Origin: an uncultured Oscillospiraceae bacterium | GTDB lineage: Bacteria; Bacillota; Clostridia; Oscillospirales; Oscillospiraceae | Direction: 5' to 3' | DNA length: 5,068 bases | Assembly: GCA_959022875.1 (NCBI GenBank) | Contig: CAUFAM010000116.1 | Coordinates: forward strand, 1-5,068 | In this document: positions 1 through 5,068 of the stretch, piece after piece | Layout of the letters: each line of letters opens with the position of its first letter | Numbering within the stretch: the stretch's first letter is position 1 | Notes under the pieces: model-generated | Databases searched by the model: none | What the model was told of the DNA's origin: nothing | What the model saw: the letters and a program-made list of their open reading frames with translations, nothing else | Position numbers and translations under genes: made by a program

Positions 1-742
1 TCTCCAGATAGGCGGTCTTGGCCAGGGGGTCCACCGGGTCGGACACGGCGCACCAGAGGCCTTGGAAGTGGGCGGCCCGGGCCATCTTGGCGTAGTGGGC
101 CACAATTTTCGCGTTATTTTCAAATTGATACATCCGCACGTCCTTCACCTGGGAGCCCACAGGGGGGATGCCCTTGGAGGCCACAAAAACGAACATGTCG
201 CAGTCAAAGAGCTCCTCAGGCTTGACCACTTTCACTTCGGGGAAGGCGTCGTAGTCCCAGGGCAGGGCGATCTGCCCCATCTCAAACTCCCAACGGGCAG
301 TGATCTGGTCGGAGAGGTCGCAGATGCCGATGGACTCGATCACGTCGCCTCCCAGCAGCTTGAGGCCCGTGAGCAAGGTGGAGCCCACGTCCCCGATGGC
401 CAGGATGTTCACCCGCTTTTTCCCCGCCTTGGGGGCGGACAGAACCGCTTCCCAGCCGGTGCGGTTGTGGTTGACGGCGGTGAGGCGCCCCTCCCGGATG
501 GCGGCGGCGACGGCCTCGTCCACCTGGGTATCCGGCAGACGGGAGGCGTCCAGGCTCTCCAGGGTGTGGCCTGCCTCCAGCTGGCCGGGATGGGTCACCT
601 TGAAGGAGCCACGGCCCAGAATGGGGTCGCCTCCCACCAGGGCGAAGAGGGGGCCCTCCGTGACGGGGGAAATCTCCGCCCCGAAGCCTTCCACGGGGGT
701 GAGAGAGACCAGATTGTGGTCCTGATCGCGGTAATAGTACAT
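1..742 (-). CDS. Lactate/malate dehydrogenase-like NAD-binding protein (3' end outside window)
   Basis: The frame starts with ATG at 742-740 and is open to the left edge, giving 247 codons without a stop. The start is supported by AAAGGTG 5 bases upstream. Residues 1-108 are an N-terminal extension I do not recognise. From about residue 110 a Rossmann core begins: VNILAIGDVGST (111-122) matches the GxGxxG turn of lactate/malate dehydrogenases, with Ala where the first Gly usually sits. An acidic residue, D142 in GICDL, ends strand 2 and could bind the NAD ribose. FVFVASKGIPPVG (184-196) corresponds to the VVITAG segment. R203 lies seven residues before N210, as the substrate-binding Arg does in the family's RLDL...N segment, and SDPVD (234-238) replaces the usual NPVD. 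The catalytic His would lie outside the window. Classical LDHs start close to the GxGxxG turn, so the extension is unusual. By family, a 2-hydroxyacid/2-oxoacid NAD oxidoreductase is expected; the substrate is unknown and a non-classical role is possible given the substitutions. It follows the large multidomain gene by 16 bases, in an apparent operon. Confidence 0.85.
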   Translation of the reverse strand, partial: MYYYRDQDHNLVSLTPVEGFGAEISPVTEGPLFALVGGDPILGRGSFKVTHPGQLEAGHTLESLDASRLPDTQVDEAVAAAIREGRLTAVNHNRTGWEAVLSAPKAGKKRVNILAIGDVGSTLLTGLKLLGGDVIESIGICDLSDQITARWEFEMGQIALPWDYDAFPEVKVVKPEELFDCDMFVFVASKGIPPVGSQVKDVRMYQFENNAKIVAHYAKMARAAHFQGLWCAVSDPVDPLAKTAYLE

Positions 743-758
743 AATATCACCTTTTTTA
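743..758 (-). other. 16-base intergenic spacer after tandem TAA stops
   Basis: This AT-rich gap separates the stop of the large gene (TAA at 761-759) from the ATG at 742. The first codon of the gap is a second in-frame TAA (758-756), giving a tandem stop. The gap is too short for a promoter plus leader and contains no inverted repeat that could act as a terminator, so the two genes should share one mRNA. Confidence 0.85.
748..754 (-). promoter_or_regulatory. Ribosome-binding site of the dehydrogenase-like gene
   Basis: AAAGGTG lies 5 bases upstream of the ATG at 742-740. It is a Shine-Dalgarno variant close to the Gram-positive AAAGGAGGTG core. It fixes the start and shows that the gene is translated in its own right, even though it follows the upstream stop by only 16 bases. 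Confidence 0.8.
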
Positions 759-3700
759 TTATTGGTTTTGACGCAGCAGCTGCTCCAGGTCGTTCTCCAG
801 ATAGACAGAGGCGGACAGGTTGGGATCGTAGTGGAGACAGGTGCCCTTGTCCGGGCACAGGGGGAGGATAACCGCCTCGGCCAGCCGGGACAAGGTCAGG
901 TTCCGGCCGTAGAGGATGCGGTACTCCTGCTCCAGGGTGCGGATGACGTCCAGGGAGCTCTCCAAACAGGCCCGGGAGAGCTGGAACACCGCCTCCCGGC
1001 CGCACTCGTCCCGGTAAGAGGGGGTGGCGTAGGGCAGAATGTGGTTAATGCCCGGCAGCATGCCCGGCACCGGGGGGCTGGGGCGGCGGACGGTGTTGCC
1101 GCCGATAAAGGGGAAGAGGGTGGACTCCACAAACCACTGCCGCAGCGTGGGAAGGTAGTAGACGCTGTCCACCGGGCGCTCCCAGGCGTTCATCAGATCC
1201 TTGCCGTAGCCGGACAGCACGCCCACCAGCACCATGCGGATGGGCACGCCCTCCCGGCGGAAGATGGGATCCAGGGCTTTAAAGCGGAAGCCCGGGTGCA
1301 TAAGGTCATCCACCAGAATGACCGGGCGGTCAAAGGACTTGATGGTGCGGATCTGGCTGGCAATGGGGGCGTAGTAGGGGAAGGGCTCCATGACGCTCTC
1401 GGACAGGTCGGGAGAGAACACTTTGTCGGTGTGGATGGTCTTGGTCACGGTGTTTGGAACCATCTTGCCGCGCAGGAGCTTTCCGTAGGGCACGCACATG
1501 TTTTCACCCAGAACCCGGGGAGAGGTGGGCACAGAGGGGACGTTATTATAGGCGGTGATCTTCTCCAGCAGCCGCTGGTGGATCATGTCGGCAGACAGGG
1601 TGAGCACCACCGAGCCGGGATAGAGCCGGGCCAGAGCGGCCTGAAGGCGGCGGTGGCTGCGGACAATGGCGGAGAGGACCCTGGGGTTGCGGTTGAGGGG
1701 GTCCTGGATGGTGGTCTCCAGGTTCTGAATGAGGACGGTAGGGGCGTGCATGTCCGCTTCCAGAATGGGGAAACTCCCTTCCCGGGCAGTAAAGCCGAAG
1801 CGGGAGAACAGATCCTCCAGCACAGGGGAAATGACGTGGCCATAGGGGGCGTAGATGGCGTAGACGCAGGACTCCTCCAGGGCCTTGGCCAGCAGCTCGC
1901 ACAGCAGCAGCTGGTGGTAGTCCTTATGCCGCTGGGAGGTGTCGGCCGCCAGAGAGGTGACCATCAGCACCTTGCCCGAGGAGCGCAGGCGGATGTGGTT
2001 GGCCAGCTCCGTGTCCCCCAGGGCGGCAAAGAGCTGGGAGGTGGACAGGGAGCGGTAGCTTACATAGCCCAGAACATTGTGGGACTGGCTGTGGCGCAGA
2101 AGAAGTACGTTGTCCCCCTGCTGGGCAATGGCCGAGCGGAGCACCTCCCGGTCGGGCTGGGCGGCGGTGAGGCTGTCCAGCAAAATGGGGTCGGGGATGC
2201 CAAGCCACTGAAATTCCAGCTCGCCTGCGTCCAGCATGGGTTTATTCTGGCTGTCCCGCAGGTACAGGCCGTTTTGGTAGATAAAGTCCTGAATGACCGG
2301 GTCCACAAAGCTGGAGATGTCCCGGTTCAAATCCACATTTTCCCGGATACGGGTGGAGCTGATGTCCTTTAGGTGGGAGGGGAGCTGAAGCCGGATCACA
2401 TCCCCGGTGATGGGCAGATCCCGGGGCAGCTCTTCTTCGCCCGCCCGGCGGAAAATAATGTGGTTCATGCGGTGGATGGAGTAGGGCCGGGAGGGGGCAC
2501 GGTAGGAGGAGGCGTTGGTCACCACATCGCTGCCCACTACGATGTATACCTCCTGGCCGGGGAACAGCTCCAGCAGCCGGCGCAGGTTGGCGGGGTTGGC
2601 AATGTTCACCGGAATGTCGTCGGGGAACAGGTGGATGTGGAAATCCCCTGCCACGGACATGTTGACAATCTGACGGCGGATCAGGTGGGGCTGGGCCTTT
2701 TTGGACCAGGAAAACTCGTCCACAGCCAGATAGACCTCAAAGCCCAGGTTGCGGATGGCGTGGACAATGCCCTTGTGGGAGAGGGTAAAGGGGTCGAAGG
2801 TGCCGGGGAAGAAGGCGATCTTCCGGGGCGCCTCAAAGGTGAAGGGGCCGTGGTCCAGCCGCCGCAGGGCGATGAAGCGGTTGATGTGGGCCAGGGCTGC
2901 GGCCCGGTAGAAGAAGGTGAGCCCGTCCTGCCGGGGAGATTCCTGAATGAGGAACAGCAGCTTCCGGTAGCACAGGGCAAACAGCCGGGCCTTTTCCTCC
3001 ATGTCCAGCTGGGGGGCACTGAAGAGAAGCTTGCCGATGACCAGCAGGGCCTCCTGGCGCACCGCCTCCCGGTAGTGGGCCAGGCCCTGGAGCAGCAGCC
3101 CCAGCAGCTCCTGGCGCCGGGCTTCATAGGAGGCGGTGTCCTCGGAAAAGCGCTCCCGGTAGGAGGGGTAGTGCTGGAGCAGCACGCCCACCGTGTTCAG
3201 CGCTCCGGCCACAGCGGAGTTATTGGGGGAGCCCAGCAGGGACTTGAGCCACAGCACCTGCTCGTCCAGCTCGCTGGGGTGGAGGTACAGGGCGGCCTCC
3301 CCCAGGTACTGGGGGATGTATTTAGAAATCTGGTACTGGCCCATCTCCAGGCCCTTGCCCAGCTCCACCACCACCTCGTTGCGCTGGTCCCGGCGCAGGG
3401 AGGCCAGGGTGCGTACCAGGGCGGAGCCGGCGGTGTGACGCACGACCACCCGTTCCGACACCTTTACCAGGTTGGAGAAGTGGGTGGCGATATGGAGAAT
3501 GTGGGACTGGGCCCCGTGATCCACCTGATCCCGGAGCAGGTCCACGCCCGCCACCTTGACAATCCAGGGGGTGGCGATTTTCAGATTGTCCAGAAATACC
3601 TCGCTGGTAATGTCCGCCTGATAGAGAAGCTGCTCCAGGTCGGAGACATCCTCCCCTGCCCGGCGGAGAATCTTGCTCTTTAAGAAGACGGTGGTCAGCT

Positions 3701-5068
3701 CCTTGCCCTGGACACTGCGGGCAATTTCCACAATCCGGGCCATTTGGGGGTGGGAGCGGGGGATGTTGCGCTCGGTCTCCCGCAGAAACTGGAGAGCGGC
3801 GGTGGTCAGACGCAGGTCGTCAGAGGTGGCAAAGTGGGCGGCAAAGCGGATGAGCTTTTCCCGGGTGTCCTCCCCATAGTGCTTGGGGGACAGGTAGCAG
3901 GCCGCATCCAGCAGGGTAAAGGCAGTGTCCGCCTCGGTGTGCTCGGGGTCGTCATAGTAGCGCAGAAGCGCCCCTAAAAACCGGGGAATGTCCCCCGCAC
4001 GGGCGTGGAGCAGCATGGACTCCACCACCAGCTTCAGGGTGTAGCCAATGTGGCTGCGCTGCTGCTGGGTGGTTTTGTGGTCGGGGAAGATGATCATGTC
4101 CAGATACTGGCTCCACAGGGTGAAGGGAACCTCCTCCGCCGGGTCATTCTGGGCATCGGCGGGGACCTCCTTGCGGTAGACCAGGTGGAAGCGGGCAATG
4201 ATCTGGCCGATGAGAGCGCCTGCCTGACGGCGGATGTCGCCCTCACGGTGCATCAGCAGCTCATAGAGGAAGGTGAGCGCCTGGGTTTTCTGACGCACAG
4301 ACAGGTAGGTGAAGTACTCCTCAAAGACGTTGAGGTAGGCGCGCAGCTGCTGCCAGCTCTTGACAGAGCGGGCCTCCTCGATGATGTTGCCGAACTTCTG
4401 CTCGTTGGAGAGCATGTGCATGAGCTGAAGGTTGTGCTCCACCGACAGGAGAATGAGGCTGTTCAGGGTCTCCTGGGGGTTCATGAGGGCGGTATCCTTG
4501 TGGGGGACGGGGGGCTGAAGCTGCCCGGTCAGATCTACGTCCACTCCCAGAGAGCGCATGTAGTCCTCAAAGTCGTGAAGCTTGCCGTAGACAAATTCAT
4601 ACCGGCGGCGCTTTTTGGCGTCCACATTGTCCAGCTTGGACAAAATGACCTGGAAGGACTCCTCCAGGGGAAAGAGAGTGGTAATCTCGTTGCCGTCCTT
4701 GTCCCGCTCCTGCTTGGAGCGAAAATCCGCGTAAATGAGCAGCAGGGACTCCACCGACAGGGACTCCAGCTCCAGATCCCAGGTGGAGTGGTTGGAGGCG
4801 ATGTGGCTGACGGCTTCCATGTTCCGTTCCAGCAGCCACTGGTCGGTGTAGTAGTAGTGCAGGTAGGGAACCCGCTCCCCGGGACGGCAGCCGAACTTGC
4901 CGATGTCGTGGGCGGCGGCCGCGGCGGAAATGAGGGCCAGGTCCACCTCGACTCCCGCCTCCTTCAGTCCCCGGGCGGCGGTCATGGCGATGTAGTGGAC
5001 CCCGGAGATATGGATGAGGGTTTTAAAGGGGGTAAACTCCAGGCCCAGTCGCATGAGCTCATAGATAA
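759..5068 (-). CDS. Giant multidomain protein: HD, HEAT-like, NMNAT-type nucleotidyltransferase, GNAT-like, PRTase-like (N-terminus outside window)
   Basis: The frame is open from the right edge to TAA at 761-759, about 1435 residues. Residues are numbered here from the Met at 5054. That Met is probably not the start: the frame stays open above it (I-Y-E-L), there is no Shine-Dalgarno, and it would cut into the HD domain. Domains: HD phosphohydrolase about 10-120 (H20, H49-D50, D110); helical HEAT-like repeats about 195-740; NadD/cytidylyltransferase-type domain about 743-935 with PGTFDPFTLSHKG (750-762) and ISSTRIR (898-904); GNAT-like region about 945-1100; PRTase-like region about 1145-1320 with VILVDDLMHPGFR (1245-1257); helical tail to 1431. 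By family, the NadD-type domain transfers AMP or CMP onto a phosphorylated substrate such as nicotinate mononucleotide, and the HD domain hydrolyses phosphoesters of nucleotides. No signal peptide or membrane segment is seen, so a cytosolic protein is expected. Such proteins are usually labelled cytidyltransferase or nicotinate-nucleotide adenylyltransferase. The true substrate is unknown. It is probably first in an operon with the dehydrogenase-like gene. Confidence 0.93.
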   Translation of the reverse strand, partial: IYELMRLGLEFTPFKTLIHISGVHYIAMTAARGLKEAGVEVDLALISAAAAAHDIGKFGCRPGERVPYLHYYYTDQWLLERNMEAVSHIASNHSTWDLELESLSVESLLLIYADFRSKQERDKDGNEITTLFPLEESFQVILSKLDNVDAKKRRRYEFVYGKLHDFEDYMRSLGVDVDLTGQLQPPVPHKDTALMNPQETLNSLILLSVEHNLQLMHMLSNEQKFGNIIEEARSVKSWQQLRAYLNVFEEYFTYLSVRQKTQALTFLYELLMHREGDIRRQAGALIGQIIARFHLVYRKEVPADAQNDPAEEVPFTLWSQYLDMIIFPDHKTTQQQRSHIGYTLKLVVESMLLHARAGDIPRFLGALLRYYDDPEHTEADTAFTLLDAACYLSPKHYGEDTREKLIRFAAHFATSDDLRLTTAALQFLRETERNIPRSHPQMARIVEIARSVQGKELTTVFLKSKILRRAGEDVSDLEQLLYQADITSEVFLDNLKIATPWIVKVAGVDLLRDQVDHGAQSHILHIATHFSNLVKVSERVVVRHTAGSALVRTLASLRRDQRNEVVVELGKGLEMGQYQISKYIPQYLGEAALYLHPSELDEQVLWLKSLLGSPNNSAVAGALNTVGVLLQHYPSYRERFSEDTASYEARRQELLGLLLQGLAHYREAVRQEALLVIGKLLFSAPQLDMEEKARLFALCYRKLLFLIQESPRQDGLTFFYRAAALAHINRFIALRRLDHGPFTFEAPRKIAFFPGTFDPFTLSHKGIVHAIRNLGFEVYLAVDEFSWSKKAQPHLIRRQIVNMSVAGDFHIHLFPDDIPVNIANPANLRRLLELFPGQEVYIVVGSDVVTNASSYRAPSRPYSIHRMNHIIFRRAGEEELPRDLPITGDVIRLQLPSHLKDISSTRIRENVDLNRDISSFVDPVIQDFIYQNGLYLRDSQNKPMLDAGELEFQWLGIPDPILLDSLTAAQPDREVLRSAIAQQGDNVLLLRHSQSHNVLGYVSYRSLSTSQLFAALGDTELANHIRLRSSGKVLMVTSLAADTSQRHKDYHQLLLCELLAKALEESCVYAIYAPYGHVISPVLEDLFSRFGFTAREGSFPILEADMHAPTVLIQNLETTIQDPLNRNPRVLSAIVRSHRRLQAALARLYPGSVVLTLSADMIHQRLLEKITAYNNVPSVPTSPRVLGENMCVPYGKLLRGKMVPNTVTKTIHTDKVFSPDLSESVMEPFPYYAPIASQIRTIKSFDRPVILVDDLMHPGFRFKALDPIFRREGVPIRMVLVGVLSGYGKDLMNAWERPVDSVYYLPTLRQWFVESTLFPFIGGNTVRRPSPPVPGMLPGINHILPYATPSYRDECGREAVFQLSRACLESSLDVIRTLEQEYRILYGRNLTLSRLAEAVILPLCPDKGTCLHYDPNLSASVYLENDLEQLLRQNQ
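1095..1622 (-). other. Phosphoribosyltransferase-like region (protein region)
   Basis: Residues about 1145-1320 resemble a type I PRTase. The PRPP-loop strand and acidic pair are clear in VILVDDLMHPGFR (1245-1257; D1249-D1250), followed by a helix and the next strand IRMVLVGVLSG (1272-1282). In the canonical DDxxxTGxT loop both threonines contact the 5-phosphate; here they are Pro1254 and Arg1257, while Gly1255 is kept. Upstream, LGENMCVPYGKLLRGKMVPN (1182-1201) could form the early strand and pyrophosphate-side loop. Classical PRPP binding is uncertain. A regulatory or altered-specificity PRTase fold fits equally well. Confidence 0.55.
1755..2222 (-). other. GNAT-like acyltransferase-fold region, probably degenerate (protein region)
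   Basis: Residues about 945-1100 show a GNAT-like run. The strand LGYVSYRSLS (995-1004) is followed by KVLMVTSLAAD (1028-1038), then a helix LLLCELLAKALEES (1049-1062), a strand VYAIYAP, and a final PVLEDLFSRFGFTARE (1077-1092) that resembles the family's 'FYeklGF' ending. The acetyl-CoA pyrophosphate loop, normally RxxGxG/A, reads RHKDYHQ (1042-1048) with no glycines. I therefore call the fold only tentatively. It may bind a different ligand or have a structural role. Confidence 0.5.
2250..2828 (-). other. NadD/NMNAT-type nucleotidyltransferase domain (protein region)
   Basis: Residues about 743-935 carry the whole signature of the HIGH/ISSTxIR nucleotidyltransferases. KIAFFPGTFDPFTLSHKG (745-762) is the ATP-binding loop, with T757 and H760 in the (H/T)xGH positions but Ser759 replacing the Gly. 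K785/K786 and R794 in SKKAQPHLIRRQIVNMS resemble the substrate-side Lys and Arg region of NadD. YIVVGSDVV (837-845) matches the NadD FIIGaD strand. ISSTRIREN (898-906) is the C-terminal triphosphate motif, followed by the usual short helix IQDFIYQNGLY. Length (about 190 residues) is normal for NadD. NaMN or NMN is the most likely substrate; other phosphorylated substrates cannot be excluded. Confidence 0.88.
2835..4472 (-). other. HEAT-like helical repeat region (protein region)
   Basis: Residues about 195-740 lack enzymatic motifs and consist of repeated amphipathic helix pairs. The clearest units are REGDIRRQAGALIGQIIA (270-287) and YREAVRQEALLVIGKLL (661-677). Weaker ones lie near 536-570, where VRHTAGSALVRTL is the best part, and near 611-636. 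The pattern of Arg followed by Ala/Gly and aliphatic residues in the second helix is typical of HEAT repeats. Such solenoids usually act as protein- or nucleic-acid-binding scaffolds. Here it separates the HD domain from the nucleotidyltransferase and may hold the active sites apart or recruit a partner. The exact repeat boundaries cannot be fixed by eye. Confidence 0.6.
4695..5027 (-). other. HD metal-dependent phosphohydrolase domain (protein region)
   Basis: The expected ligands are all present with normal spacing: H20 in SGVHYIA, H49-D50 in AAAAAHDIGKFG (29 residues later), and D110 in LLLIYADF. Two extra histidines, H84 and H89 in VSHIASNHS, sit where HD enzymes with a two-metal centre place additional ligands. 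This domain is therefore likely to be catalytically competent. Candidate substrates are nucleotides or dinucleotides, as for the YqeK-type HD hydrolase that accompanies nadD in Firmicutes; this is inference. The domain probably begins a little upstream of the window edge. Confidence 0.85.

Noticed and set aside
743..760. T-run on the plus strand (752-757) as a possible terminator for the giant gene
   Set aside because: On the transcribed minus strand it is an A-run, there is no stem before it, and it forms part of the ribosome-binding region of the next gene.
62..871. Plus-strand open frame of 269 codons crossing both genes
   Set aside because: It is antisense to the dehydrogenase-like gene and to the end of the giant gene, which both have clear family motifs. 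Its product is Gly/His-rich and unrecognisable.
595..1005. Minus-strand open frame of 136 codons overlapping the junction of the two genes
   Set aside because: It is out of frame with both genes and overlaps coding sequence with real motifs. Its Pro/Arg/Gly-rich product is typical of a GC-rich shadow.
1546..2308. Several minus-strand frames of 82-118 codons inside the giant gene
   Set aside because: They are alternative frames of a gene whose reading frame carries the GNAT-like, NMNAT-type and PRTase-like motifs; they lack start signals and recognisable products.
762..3683. Two long plus-strand open frames in the same frame (762-2372 and 2373-3683), antisense to the giant gene
   Set aside because: Their codons are in exact register with the sense codons, so a stop appears only where the sense strand uses TTA, CTA or TCA, codons that are rare in a GC-rich gene. 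The one break at 2370-2372 is a sense CTA leucine codon. The products are low-complexity Gly/Val/Gln/His-rich with no domain, as expected of antisense shadows.
1..5068. CRISPR array, tRNA/rRNA, insertion sequence or direct repeats
   Set aside because: None seen. The similar-looking GC-rich stretches (runs such as cagcagc and ggcggcgg) are codon-level Leu/Ala/Gly usage, not spaced repeats.

Overview
The window is coding almost end to end on the minus strand. It holds two genes that both run off the window, separated by 16 bases. Base composition is high-GC (my impression is about 60%). The single ribosome-binding site that can be read (AAAGGTG, 5 bases before ATG) is Gram-positive in style. 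The protein sequences recall gut Clostridia of the Oscillospiraceae/Flavonifractor type. That placement is an inference from memory, not a measured assignment.

Reading along the minus strand, bases 5068 to 759 encode at least 1435 residues of one very large multidomain protein whose N-terminus lies beyond the right edge. In order it carries an HD metal-dependent phosphohydrolase domain, about 550 residues of helical HEAT-like repeats, a nucleotidyltransferase domain of the NadD/NMN-adenylyltransferase type with both signature motifs, a GNAT-like region with a degraded acetyl-CoA loop, and a phosphoribosyltransferase-like region with an altered PRPP loop. It ends in TAA TAA. Sixteen bases later a second gene starts at 742 and runs off the left edge. 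Its 247 visible residues contain a lactate/malate dehydrogenase-type NAD-binding core behind an N-terminal extension of about 108 residues.

The genes are very probably co-transcribed, because no terminator or promoter fits in the gap. A shared theme is NAD and nucleotides: an NMNAT-like domain, an HD domain (the companion of NadD in the Firmicute nadD-yqeK pair), a PRTase-like domain and a dinucleotide-binding dehydrogenase. This suggests, but does not prove, a role in pyridine-nucleotide salvage, repair or sensing. The large protein is the most interesting object here. I know of no experimentally defined function for this architecture. I see no mobile elements, CRISPR arrays, RNA genes, promoters or terminators. 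Long plus-strand open frames are antisense shadows and are rejected below.
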